Shown piece by piece: positions 48,557-59,699 of a stretch of 64,000 nucleotides of DNA. A program made the translations under genes and the position numbers. The notes under the pieces were generated by a model. The model ran no database searches. It was given only the letters and a program-made list of their open reading frames with translations, and was not told where the DNA came from. Position 1 is the first letter of the stretch. Each line of letters opens with the position of its first letter. Source of the DNA: Cheiracanthium punctorium (taxonomy: Eukaryota; Arthropoda; Arachnida; Araneae; Cheiracanthiidae); assembly GCA_038373885.1 (NCBI GenBank), contig JAWZYV010012354.1, forward strand, positions 124,001 to 188,000. Direction: 5' to 3'.

Positions 48557-49066
48557 TACACCGGTGTTCAAAATTAAGGCTACCAACACAAAATTTGCGA
48601 TAACTGAAGAAATACTCCGTTTATGGTAGCAAATTTGGCACAAAAACATGCGTGTTGTTATGGGAAGGAACATATAGAAAATAACAATAATAAAAAGGTG
48701 CATTTTTAGTTAGTATACAGGTTATATCAAAAACGATCTAATCATGATGACACCCTTTAAATATTACACGCTCTCTTTAACACTGTGGCTGGGCTATTTG
48801 TTGTTGAGGCGTGTATAACAGCAGTACGGTAAACATATATTCTAATTCTATTAATGGACCTTTCATGAGTTATAAAAAATCATGATTAGACCGTTTGTGA
48901 TGTACCCTTTATATAAATTAACAATTCCCTTTTTCATTTTTATGTTGCCGTTGCTTCCCATAATAATATATTTCGGACCCAAATTTTATTACAATAAATC
49001 GAGTATTTTTTTCTGTTATATTACAGATTTTGTGTATAACCTTAATTTGGACTTGAGTCTGTGATA
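48557..49066. mobile_element. Foldback TA-type element with about 200-bp diverged inverted repeats
   Basis: The left half from CACCGGTGTTCAAAATTAAG and the reverse complement of the right half, from CACAGACTCAAGTCCAAATT, align over about 200 bp: CAAATTAAGG, ACACAAAAT, AAATACTC, CAAATTTGG-like, TGTTATGGGAAGGAAC against TTATTATGGGAAGCAAC, and CGRTCTAATCATGAT. TA is present at both outer edges. Probably a Tc1/mariner-type long-TIR MITE. Confidence 0.6.
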
Positions 49067-49114
49067 CTACATTGGCAGAAATTGCACTCAAATTAACTGC
49101 TTATGCCATTGAAA

Positions 49115-49603
49115 TACCGTGTTTACTCGCGTAATTGTCTCCCTCGCATGATAATCGCATCCCCGTTTTGAAGCAGAAAAATCGTCAAATATATTTTCCC
49201 CGCATAAAAGTCGCAGACGCGTATTTGACCTTCATCTTGAAAATGAATATTAGAAAAATCTAGAAAATTATTATGAATTGTGTATTACGTTATTAGAATT
49301 TTTTGTCCAAAGTTTCTCAATTTTTTTCACTTTTAGTTGTGAATTTAATCTCTATAAAAATCTAACATCAAAAGAAAAATGCCTCTTTTATGTACACAAC
49401 TGACGAAAAGACAATTTAATAAACAGAAAATAATCTGGAAACAATTGGCAGTTTCCCAATATCCTTATAAAGTATTTTTTACATCCTTAATGTTTTAGCA
49501 TTAGAGTTACATATTATGCAGTAGACAATAGTCGCACCTGGACTTCCACAATGAAAAATTGGGAAAAAAAAATGCGACTGTTACGCGAGTATATAAACAC
49601 GTA
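49115..49603. mobile_element. TA-flanked MITE, probably pogo/Tigger-like
   Basis: The left end CCGTGTTTACTCGCGTAATT and the right end in reverse complement, CGTGTTTATATACTCGCGTA, match apart from a small gap, followed on each side by a GTCGCA/ATCGCATCC-type motif. TA at both edges. Confidence 0.6.
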
Positions 49604-49609
49604 CATACA

Positions 49610-52600
49610 AGATTTACTTTTCTAAATATGCTTGTAAAAATTAGTGGGGGTTCGGGAGGCCAACGGGAGTTTAATTTACCATTGTGTCTAAACGTTAAAT
49701 TTTCCCCCCCTCCTGAATAATACTCAAAGTTGCTCATGTATAATCCGCTATCCATTAAATTATTTCAAAGACGGTGTGGAAATAACCAAGAAAGTCTTCC
49801 TACCTAAAAAGTAAGTTTTATTTAGACATAATGTGTTAGAGATTTTGTGAGAAGCCAATCAATTTAACTTTAGAGTTTTAAATATTTTGTCATATAGTAA
49901 AACTCCCATTAAAGATGTAAAGTTTTCACGGTTAATTAAACTGAAACTCGCCAGGAAAATCATTTTTAAACAAAATGGAATGTGAAAAGTCTACTTATCT
50001 CCATTTAAGGAAAGGTCTATACACGTGAAGGTCCCCTTAGTTAAATAATATTGAAAATACACAGGTGTTACTTATCAAGATGACTTATAAAATGGTTAAC
50101 AAGATTTTGTATATGACTGTCGATATGTTTATTATTATTATTATTATTATTTTCTTCCAGCAACTATCTTTCATTTTTCCAGCTTCTGGCTGAACATGGT
50201 TTTCTACAAGCACAACTACGCCGTTTCGGACTTGTTGGCTCTCCTGATTATTTTGTGTAAGGGGATCGTGTTGACATGACAGATTTTTTTACTTTATTTT
50301 TATGAAAAATTTTCTCTACTATTATTTTTAATAAAGTACTATGGATGCCCTCTAATTTTCGGTAATGGTAGAAAGTATCCCTGATACCACGGTGACTCCC
50401 AAGTGACCCTTAAGCGACTGTCACAATCTGTTCACGAGTATAGTCACTGCGACGTCGATGCGCACTCACTATGACGCTCACTTAATAACCCCACAATGTG
50501 GTGACAAGGCGACCACATAGTGACCCGGTACACGCACACACACACACACACAAAAGAGTGATACTGCCATCTACCTTGAATATCCAGAACCTTTTCCAGG
50601 GATTCCAGTTACTGCCGAGAGCTAAGAATCCGGATACACTGGTTGATGAATGCTCTAGCCTTACGCCGTTGAGTCTTGCAGCAGTTTCTTCAAAAATTTA
50701 ACTAATTGCAAAAATTAGTTTTAAAAATTGAAATTTTAATAGAGTACACTTTGTAATTACAGGAAAAGTAAATTTATTATTAAATTAGGGTATAAATTAG
50801 ATTTTTAGATTTCTTATTTTTTATTTTAGAGACAAATATTATTTTTTAGGAGTCTGAGTGTTTTTATTTATCTATTTATTACGCATAAATGCTAGTAATT
50901 TCTTGAACATTCGTTAGGTTCAATATATTATTTAGAGGTACATTTTACAATTAATAAATTTCAATAATTTAATAAGCTGTGATATAAATTAAATTTTTGG
51001 AAATCTTTTCTCCGCCCCCTGTTCAAACTTTTTTTTTTATTTATTAAAAAAAGGCTAATAATTCCTTGAATTTTTTTTTTTTTTTACTTTAAAAATAAGT
51101 GTGATAGTTTTACGAAGTTTTATATATCACGCATACAAGTGCATTTTCAAATTAATAATACTTCAATAATTTATATTTTTAAAAATTAATTCAGTTATCA
51201 TAGTAAGAATTTTATGTTTAATGTTTAGTAATTATCAAAAAATATTTACTATTTCTCATTATACAGCAACACATTGTTAACCTCTTATTATTTTAAGTGT
51301 TCAACAATTATACATCTTTATAAAAGGAGTCTTGACACAATTCCATTTGTTTAAAAATACAATAATTTTGGAAGAAAAAACAATGCATGATTTACGTTAT
51401 CACAGACATATATTTGTTGCGTTTAAAAATTTTTACAACAAATATTAAGTTCATTATTTTATTGAAAAAATTAAATTCATAAAATAGTTATCAAAGTGTA
51501 AAATGTACGTTGACCTTTACAAATTTTGTTTAGTGATACTTATATACGCCTTATTTACAAACTGTTCAAATCTTTCAATTTACAAGAAAATGTTTATTAT
51601 TGAATATTTATTAATGATTTTTTTAAAAATGCTTGGCAGATATATGGGTTAGGAGACAGCTCTGATTATTTTTTATTGTATTCTTATACATAGAGTTAGA
51701 ATTAATTTTAAGTTCATAAATTTGTGCTTAGTCCTATATTTTTGGTTTATAGTTGTAAATAAATTTGTAAAAATTAACGAAAAGCTTTTCCTAAAAATGA
51801 ATTAATTGTATACTGATATGATTGTCACACAATTGTGACAATCAAGAATCGAGTGGTTTTGAATTGCTCTATGTAAATATTTAAAATAATTTTTTGTTTT
51901 TGCATTTTTCTGTGTACTTCATTGTTTTATCATATATCCGTTTCTACATTAGTATTTTTAGAAAAATATTTTCATCTTATAACTCATAGATTCAGAGGAA
52001 ATCATAATTCAGGAATGGCCATTGTTCCAACTTTGTCGTGGAACTTACAAAACTATTTTAAACAAACGTTATCATAAAAATAATTTTAATCACTTTAAAA
52101 AAAGTATACATTTACTGTTTTATTTGAACAATTGATGCGTGCATGGAAAAGCGTTCTTTTTCAATCCCCACATTTTTTTTTTTTAATCTTGAAATATATC
52201 TTTCTCTGCTACCTTTCACGGGAGTAAAAAAAAAAAACGATAAAAGAAGGACTATAACAATACAACTCCTGGACATACATTACACGAGAACGCCCTACAC
52301 CACCATCCCCACCCCTCCCATCCACAAAGCCCTGTGCGTTTTTGCTTTTGTGCTTCAGAATTCTCTTTCACAATGGAAACACATGCATCACTTTTTCAAA
52401 CTACATTTAATAGGTTAGTTATACGCGACTCTTAACATTTCGCCTGGGAGAAGAGAAAAAAGGAAGAAAGGTAACTGAAATGAGAGAAGGAGGGACAGGT
52501 TGTTCAGGTAAAAAAAAAAAAAAAAAAAAAAAAAAGCGTCGACTGCAAAGAATGCTAAACCATAAAATCGCAATAACTTTCTTTCCATCACCAAACAACA

Positions 52601-53545
52601 ACAACAAATAAAAAAAAAAGGATCTTGACCATCTCGTTAAAACTGGAATCCAAGAAGGTGTACGCTTCAGAAGGAAAAGGTGAGTTGCTTTTGTCCTGCA
52701 AGCGGGACTGTCAATATTTTAGTGGAAATCTACGTCTGGGGGTGTGGATGTTTTGAGCAGTTTAATCGGAACACCTGCGATTAAAGAGCAATGCGCACTT
52801 TATGTGGAACTCGGTGAGTGGTAGGAGTTGAGAAGAGTTATGGGGTAGGCTTGCTGCTGAAGTCAATTAAGAAAAAACGCTCGCGGTTGTTGCCTATTGT
52901 AGAATCAAGCACAGGTATGTGAAAGTGCTCTGTGTTATTTATCGAAATAGAAAGGAAGTTTTTTGAGTAAGAGACTCAAACAGGTCGTAAAAGTGAGAGC
53001 TGAAGATAGCTGATTTTCTAATAGACACGTGAGGTTATTTTTCAGATTTGTAGCCCCCAAAAATGAATAGCCCATTAAATTCTTTTTCCACGAGTTTCAG
53101 CATTTTAAGTATTTAATGATGTTTGCAGGCATTTCCTGCGAATATTTATTTTATGTGTTTGTGCATGTGTTCATTTAACTCTAGAGTGATTTATGTTGAA
53201 TGAGGCTTATATGAGTGCATTTTGCTTTTATAATGCACTGATTTTCATTTTTCCATTAGAAATGTTATTTTAAAATCATTTTAACGCGTGGTATACTCTT
53301 CCTATATTCAAATGTGAGGATTCGTATGCATGAAAGACAAGCCAAGACTGTTTATATATTTTCAATAGTGTTTAACGTATAATATTCCAAACGGACTGAC
53401 AATATTGTATAATAATAGCCAGAACATTCTAAAGGCAGGAACCGCATCGATGAATTGCGTTTGAAAATGGGCTTCAACCAGAAGATGGTAGTTTATACGT
53501 ACGCTTTTTAAATTCAAACATGGCTGAAGGTGGGATTGAATCAAA
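49610..53545. other. 5' flank, about 4 kb, no gene
   Basis: Simple tracts: (TTA)n at 50131-50151, (CA)n at 50534-50550, A-run at 52510-52533. A GTGAC-rich patch lies at 50400-50525. Otherwise very AT-rich. Confidence 0.5.
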
Positions 53546-53556
53546 ATCAAAATCCT

Positions 53557-53879
53557 TGTCGTCAAAAAAGGGTCTCTAGATCTGTGGCAAGCGATTAACG
53601 TTTCGATCGTCCACCATCTTGCTGGCAGTTAAGTCAGGGACGTTCCCAGAAAAAAAATTCGGGGAGGGTCCAAAAATTTCGGAGGGGGTCCGAACCGAAC
53701 GATGAAAAAGGTTTCACAAAAAGACTTCATAATTATTATTTTGTTAGCAAAAACTGAAATTTCGGAGGGGGTCCGGACCCCCAGGACCGCCCCCTGGGTA
53801 CGTTCTTGAGTTAAGTCGAGTGATGGCAACGGCTGCCCTTTTTTCAGCATTGGGAAAGGGTTGCGCCTCAAAGGGTTAA
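53557..53879. mobile_element. piggyBac-type MITE, family A (right part), split by a hAT MITE
   Basis: Starts in the central palindrome (GTCGTCAAAAAAGGGTCTCT), runs through GATCGTCCACCATCTTGCTG and is interrupted at 53635. It resumes at 53817 with CGAGTGATGGCAACGGCTGC and ends GCGCCTCAAAGGG followed by TTAA (53876-53879). Confidence 0.8.
53635..53808. mobile_element. hAT MITE nested in the piggyBac-type MITE
   Basis: Exact 8-bp duplication AGTTAAGT (53627-53634, 53809-53816) of the host element's own sequence. Ends CAGGGACGTTCCCAG and, in reverse complement, CAAGAACGTACCCAG match at 12 of 15. Two TTTCGGAGGGGGTCCG blocks flank the centre. Confidence 0.9.
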
Positions 53880-53884
53880 AGCCT

Positions 53885-54560
53885 AGCAATTCAAGGAGCA
53901 CAGATGACAAAACTTTCCAATTACGTGATGCATTAATTTTCACTGTCCTCACTCGAAGGTGAATATAAACGTGCGGTATAGAAAGCGACATCGTCAAGTT
54001 CATTGAACAGCGACATATTAACGAGAGAGGGAAAACAAGAAAAAGAGATTTAAAAAAAAGAACAAATATTCGTCATCAGATCCTTGTTTAGGTTCCCTTG
54101 AGGAGGAAGCTCCGCATCCGAGTTCAGGGTTCACGTATATAAACAACACAAAACGAATCTCGGCAAACACCTGCAAGTTTATTAATTACCTAGTATATGT
54201 GCGTGTGTGCAGTAACATATTGAGCAGTCCCAAGAACCGAAAAGGGCCATCGAACATTAAAGGGTCAAACGTTACCTGAACGAAGACGATGCGTGAATGG
54301 CAAATTGGATGCGAAACCCTTGCTGAATACCTAACGAACGAAGCCTGCCCCCCGTGGAAACACCTCAGATGAATGAATGATATCTATAATTGATAGAGAT
54401 GTTTAAATCGTGGTGATTGAAGTGAGGTGGTGAACATAAAAAAATATGCAGTTCTTACGCGTGTATTTATTCAAGATCTTCAATTGTGCTTTTGTTGAAA
54501 TAAAGCCATAATTATTTAGTTCCAAAAGTTATGCAAAGTGAGATTGCATTTTCCACTCCT
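53885..54560. other. 5' flank, nothing recognised
   Basis: Single-copy, moderately AT-rich; no element ends. Confidence 0.45.
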
Positions 54561-54565
54561 ATTAT

Positions 54566-54963
54566 TTAACCCTTTAATGCGCAGTGTTCCCGCTCTGGGA
54601 ACACCAAACTCTGACGTTTTGACTGTTGCCAGTCACGAAGAATAGATTGGATTTCTATAAAAATAGTTGCGGTTGCGGTTGACATAGCTCCACCAGAATC
54701 CTTTACTTTTTAGCACGTCATTTCCCGTAAAAAAAAAAAAAAAATGGTCACTTATTTTTAACAGCACTGGCATTTGCTAGAAAATGGAAGAATGCGAAAA
54801 CAGCTGGATCGATTGCCCAATGCTGAAAAAAGGGGAGCCGTTGCCATCGCTCGACTTAACTACCAGCAAGATGGCGGATGATCGAAACGTTCATCGCGTG
54901 CCAAACATCTAGAGACCCTTTTTGACGCAGCTGGCTGTGCCGCGGCACAGCCAGCTGTCGCAG
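54566..54963. mobile_element. piggyBac-type MITE, family A (left part)
   Basis: TTAA (54566-54569) then CCCTTTAATGCGCAGTG, the poly-A segment, AAGATGGCGGATGATCGAAA and the central palindrome GCTGTGCCGCGGCACAGC. The right arm is missing; the Tc1 relic begins immediately beyond. Confidence 0.8.
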
Positions 54964-54984
54964 CTGCTGCAGAAGCACAAAATA

Positions 54985-55545
54985 GATCGTTTGAACTTCA
55001 GCCAGTAAGTAATGACTTGAGATAACCATTGGATAAAAATAATTATTTCTGATTAAAAAAAAATTAATTTGAATGGACCAGACGGATGGAAGTACTATTA
55101 GTATGATTTAAGAAAAGAAAAAGGAGTATTATCCAGTCGCCAATTAGGTGAAGGTCTGTGATGGTCTAAAGATGCTTTGCTTACAATGGTGTGGGTTCAA
55201 TTGTGTTCGTTTCTGCTAAAATGAATTCATAAGCATATCAAAGTGTCATAGAAAGTCATCTTTTACAAAATGCTGAATCTCTTGCAAAAAGAAAATTGAA
55301 AATATCAGCAAGATAATGCATCTATCCATTCAAGTAACAGTACAAAAAATGGGTTCCAAGTCAACAGTGTTGGAACTATGAAATGGCCAGCTAATTTTAC
55401 AGATCTTAACACAATAAAGAGCTTATAGGGTGACTTCGTAAAAAGAGTTTATGTAAATGGGAGACATTTTACATCATCAGTAGAACTGAAGCAACTTGTT
55501 ATCGAAGACGAATGGTATAATACGACCCTGAACTTTCACAAAAAC
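54985..55545 (+). pseudogene. Tc1/mariner transposase relic
   Basis: Broken frames read in order: an ISD-type block (about 55049), NLNGPDGWKYY (about 55069), an MV..CFAYNGVGSIVFVSAKMN block (about 55160-55225), DNASIHSSNS (about 55314), WPANFTDLNTIKSL (about 55384) and VELKQLVIEDEW (about 55480). This is the layout of Tc1-like DD34E transposases. The two catalytic aspartates are present, but the position of the glutamate (NPIE in relatives) reads NTIK. Several stops and frame changes occur and no terminal repeats were found, so it is dead. Confidence 0.75.
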
Positions 55546-55549
55546 TAGT

Positions 55550-57145
55550 TTCATCGATGAAAAAAGAATATTTGAATTTGAAGCAATTCCAAGGAATGGC
55601 TCCTGCACAAGCCTCTAAAAGTTTGTTTTTCTCTGTCTTATCCTCTTCAGTCCCGAGGTACATATATGTGGACATTTTTCTTTCCATTCTTAAAACGATT
55701 CTTTAAGTTTTTTTTTTTAAGTTCTGAATGGACGTACATATGCGTCGATGCTTGAATTTTGAATAAATGAAGTAAACGCATGTGAATGTGCAAATTCTAC
55801 ACACTGACGCACACATTTTATTTTTGTTTGCCATTATTTTCATCTTTGTTTACCGTTACACAAAAGAATATTTCAATGTTAGTAAAGTTTCGAATGTGTT
55901 AATATTTTTTGCTCATTTGGGAAATTCAAATAGCTGGAAAGAGCTTGTAGAATATCCTTTACCTTTAAAAGCGTTTTGTCAGTCTACCTTTATGGGTGAT
56001 AGCAACTTTTTACTACTTAAACTGGGATTGGTAGTGAAGCTTTTATTCAAAAAATTATTTGTAAACTTTCTTTGCGCTTTCTACATATAATTTTTAATGT
56101 AATAGGTTTTTTCAAAATAATTACGAGATTGCTCTTTAATTTGACATGCGAGATTTTTGTCGGATTTGAAGAGGTTAAATGTTCTTTTTTGTAATGGCCT
56201 TAAGTTTTTACTCGGGCTTAAATATTCATCTGTGTGTTCTATAACATTTTCTGATGATAAAATATTTACAAATGAATTTTGCTGCAAATTTTCCTGGTAT
56301 TTAAGGTTAATAATTGCCAATCAAATGATATTTTAATCCCCAGTTTAAGCGTTTTCAATTTTCTCAAAATTTTTTACTGGCCTTCAAAATTTTTTTTTCT
56401 CAGCCCGTACATCTATCTGAACAGCTATTGGTATGTGATCATAATATCGATGCGATCTTCGGAACCTTTCTTAGAGAAACATTTCTTGCATGGATATAAG
56501 AACAGCTATATTGAACATAACGGGGGAAAAAACTTGTTCCCTTGAAACGGTGGCCACAGTAGTGGTATGCGCATGCGCAGAATGACACTAACATAAATTA
56601 TAATGGTATTTTTAATTGTTTCAGAGCAATCTGTATTTAAAAAGTACTTATAACGAAAGATTTTACTTATTTACCTCGAACTTATTTATTTTCCTAAATT
56701 AATGCAATTAATCTTATGTGTTAGATGGACGGCATCCGTGGGGCATAAATAGAGTGAGTTTTTGGCATTAAAAAATGCGTAATTAGGAGAATTGAATGCT
56801 TCACCTAAGTATTTCTTAATCAATGATTCGTTGCCCTTTGTGGCTGGACGAATGGACTTTTTAAACCAAGTCTTTGAGGTAATGTGTCTGTCTGTGAGAA
56901 GAAAACATATAAAAGAAGAGTCCAACCTCCCTGTCTTGAAATAAACTCTTATAAATTCGAAATGGTAAGGTTACTTTACTTGGAATTGGATCAATTATTA
57001 CTACGGGTAGCAGATTATTTTCTAAAATTCAGTATCAGACTATAACTAGCAAACATTGCTTTATATGGACTAAGAATTTTTATAAAATTTAGATTTCATT
57101 CAGGAAATGAGAAATTTTCCACTTACTCTCGTTAAACCCGTTTGA
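55550..57145. other. 5' flank, nothing recognised
   Basis: AT-rich. Frames such as 55782-56090 plus and 56686-56925 minus show no family features. Confidence 0.45.
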
Positions 57146-57149
57146 ACAT

Positions 57150-57595
57150 GCATGCCTTGGACATTACAGCATTCTAACTAAACTGGAAGAAAACTGAATT
57201 GCAAATCTTGAAAGAAAAATACTACGGAATATGTACTAGGTGCTATAAGGGAAAATAATATTTGAAAAACGTGATACAGTTTTGAGTTATACAGGATTTT
57301 ATTAGCAACCTGATATCATGAAATACGTAAAAGGGTATAGAATGAATTGTATTGCTCACTTTATCCGAAGGTACAATGACAATGCTATGAAAAAGGTACT
57401 ACAATTTGAAGTCACTTGGAGCTCGATGGCAGGAAGATAGCTTCTAATATGGGCTGATTCAGATGAATCTGATTTTATGGCAATTAATAAAAGAACTGGA
57501 GATCCAATCCTGAAGTCATTGTAAAAAATCTTCAAAAGAAGGATATGGAACTCACAGGACTGTCTGGCCGACCATGATAATGATGAAAAAGTCTA
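57150..57595 (+). pseudogene. Non-LTR retrotransposon (LINE) reverse-transcriptase C-terminal relic
   Basis: Broken frames read LERKILRNMY (about 57208), then YTGFY*QPDIMKYVKGYRMN (about 57290), CIAHFIRRYNDNAMKKVLQF and onward. This matches the C-terminal domain common in arthropod LINE polymerases, where FERKILRxI is followed by L(Y)xEPDIVKYIKxxRLRWAGHV.RM..N...KKV. Stops interrupt it and no 5' part or poly-A tail is identified; the clade cannot be assigned. Confidence 0.6.
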
Positions 57596-57599
57596 ATTT

Positions 57600-58675
57600 A
57601 AATACTATTAATTTAGAAACGACCACCCTATTATAGTATTTAACTGGCACTGGTTTGAATTCTGAGTACTTAACGGTGTATTTCGAAAACATCATGTAAC
57701 TCCGGAACACAGAAAAAAAACTAATTATATCAATATATTTATTACAATAATTATATCAATATAATTATTATTAAATTCAAAACACTTTCCAAGCTGTACT
57801 ATACTCCGCAATAAATAAAAAATTCTTAATATCGTAAATTTTGGCAGGGTGTGCTACTCATCGAAAATTTTTGCTGCGCAATTCCAGGATGAGGAATTTT
57901 TTTTTTTTTTCAAAAATATTTAAAAGGCACCGTTTTTTCATTTATTAAGGTACTATGCAGTGCAGTTTATCAAGAATCACCCTAAATTTTTTACGAATAT
58001 CTGGCACAATTGGTTTATTTTAATTTGTGTACAAAGACCGTGAGATAGATTCTGTTATTTGGAACAACACCCTTAAGAAAATTTATATTATTAGTTTAAT
58101 ATCATCCCTTTCCTGTGCACTTCAAAGCTGTGAACAAAACCTCATTCAAATCGTTATACCTTGGACACAACCAGAGCTTGCTTATTATACGCCAAAGCTG
58201 CTAATTAAACACAGTATGATTATATTTAATCTTGGAACTTTATTTGCTCTGTTAATCGCTTAAAAATAAAAAAAAAAAAACAGTTGACAGTGTTGTCGTC
58301 GTCGAAATACCCCCCCCCCCCCCACCCACCCAACATATCTTCCTTCCTCATACTCTTCTATACTTTCCAGCAAGTGTCGGTGGTGGTGGAAAAACATGAG
58401 GTTGGAAGCGAAGGTATAACCACCACCTCTCATGCTGTTCCGCCCCGATAAGCCGAGATAAAATGCACATCAGCATTTAATGAGCTATTAATGAAGATAA
58501 ATCTCGGATGAGAAGTCATTAATGAGCACTGGAAAAGGAAGAAGATGAAAAAAAAAAACTGATTGTGAAGGGTCTAGAGTGTGAGAGAAGTGGTTGAAAA
58601 AAAATAATGTTGGGTTAAAAGATCAGGACTTCCCACGTATTCGGAATAGATATGTCGAATTAGCTTTTTATTGTG
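57600..58675. other. 5' flank, nothing recognised
   Basis: A tandem AATTATATCAATATA-type duplication near 57720-57770, T-run 57898-57911, C-run 58311-58323. The 58027-58263 plus frame looks like chance. Confidence 0.45.
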
Positions 58676-58767
58676 CTTTAACCCTTTGAAGCGCCAGGCA
58701 TTTTCACAGCAATATAGAAGACCAACTGGACAGATTGCCCAACGCTGAAAAAGTGCAACCATTGCCA

Positions 58768-59429
58768 TTGACCCTTTGAGGCGCAACCCTTTCCCAGTGC
58801 TGAAAAAAGGGCATCCGTTGCCATCGCTCGACTTAACTACCAGCAAGATGGCGGACGATCGAAACGTTCATCGCGTGCCACAAATCTAGAGAACCCTTTT
58901 TTACGCAGCTGGCTGTGCGCGGGCACAACCAGCTGTCGTCAAAAAAAAGGTATCTAGATCTGTGGCACGCGATGAACGTTTCGATCGTCCGCCATCTTGC
59001 TGGTAGTTAAGTCGAGCGATGGCAACGGATGCCCTTTTTCAGCATTGGGCAATCTATTCAGCTGTTCTCGCATTCTTCCATTTTTCAGCAGATGTCAGTG
59101 CTGTTAAAAATAATCGTGACCATTTTTTTTTTTTTACGGGAAATGACGTGCTAAAAAGTAAAGGATTCTCGTGGAGCTATGTCACCCGCAACTATTTTGA
59201 TAGAAATCAAATCTATTCTTCGTGACTGCCAACAGTCAAAACGTCAGAGTTTGGTAAAGTAATTAAAAAACTTTGTAAAAAACACACATAAGAAGTAAAA
59301 TTTTACTTATGTGTGTTTTTTACAAAGTTTTTTAATTACTTTATCGTTTAACACCAGTATTTTGAGTGTTTTTTCAGTAGTCAGAGTTTGGTGTTCCCAG
59401 AGCGGGAACACTGTGCGTTAAAGGGTTAA
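58768..59429. mobile_element. piggyBac-type MITE, family A, nested in family B
   Basis: Flanked by TTGA (58768-58771) and TTAA (59426-59429). Starts CCCTTTGAGGCGCAACCC and ends GTGCGTTAAAGGG. Both arms of the central inverted repeat are complete (58800-58900 and 58935-59045). Contains the 124-bp hairpin insertion at 59256-59379. Confidence 0.8.
59243..59392. repeat. 38-bp perfect hairpin insertion bounded by a 13-bp direct duplication
   Basis: The 13-mer GTCAGAGTTTGGT, present once in other family A copies, occurs at 59243-59255 and again at 59380-59392. The 124 bp between begin with a perfect palindrome: arm 59255-59292 (starting TAAAGTAATTAAAAAAC) pairs exactly over 38 bases with 59306-59343 around a 13-base AT loop. 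It ends with TTTAACACCAGTATTTTGAG and a T-run. Confidence 0.85.
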
Positions 59430-59699
59430 ATCGATCCATTTAACTACCAACTGCACAGTGGTCGATCGAATAATCCATCTGGCACCACAGAGCTGAAGAA
59501 GTTTTCTGACACACCTGTCTGCGCGGGCTATTCGATCGACTGCCATATTGCTGGTAGTTAAATGGATCGATGTCAACGGCTGCACTTTTCCAGCGTTGGG
59601 ACCATTTAATCCTATTTTCTTTGCGACTATAGCAGTGAAAGCTCTGAAATAAGAAGGTTTCACGGCGCAGCCACCGCACGTGAAAGGGTTAAAAGAACG

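Larger units (their letters stand above)
58678..59692. mobile_element. piggyBac-type MITE, family B, split by a family A copy
   Basis: Outer element with TTAA at 58678-58681 and 59689-59692. The left end CCCTTTGAAGCGCCAGGC runs to GCAACCATTGCCAT (about 58769). The remainder resumes at about 59426 (ATCGATCCATTTAACTACC) and runs through an internal foldback (GATCGAATAATCC against TATTCGATCGACTG) to GCACGTGAAAGGG. Its arms use TTTAACTACC and GCAATATGGCAGTCGATCG in place of the family A equivalents, showing a related but distinct family. Confidence 0.7.

Noticed and set aside
53629..54003. 124-codon minus-strand frame
   Set aside because: Spans the nested hAT and piggyBac-type MITEs and flanking DNA; a composite of repeats.
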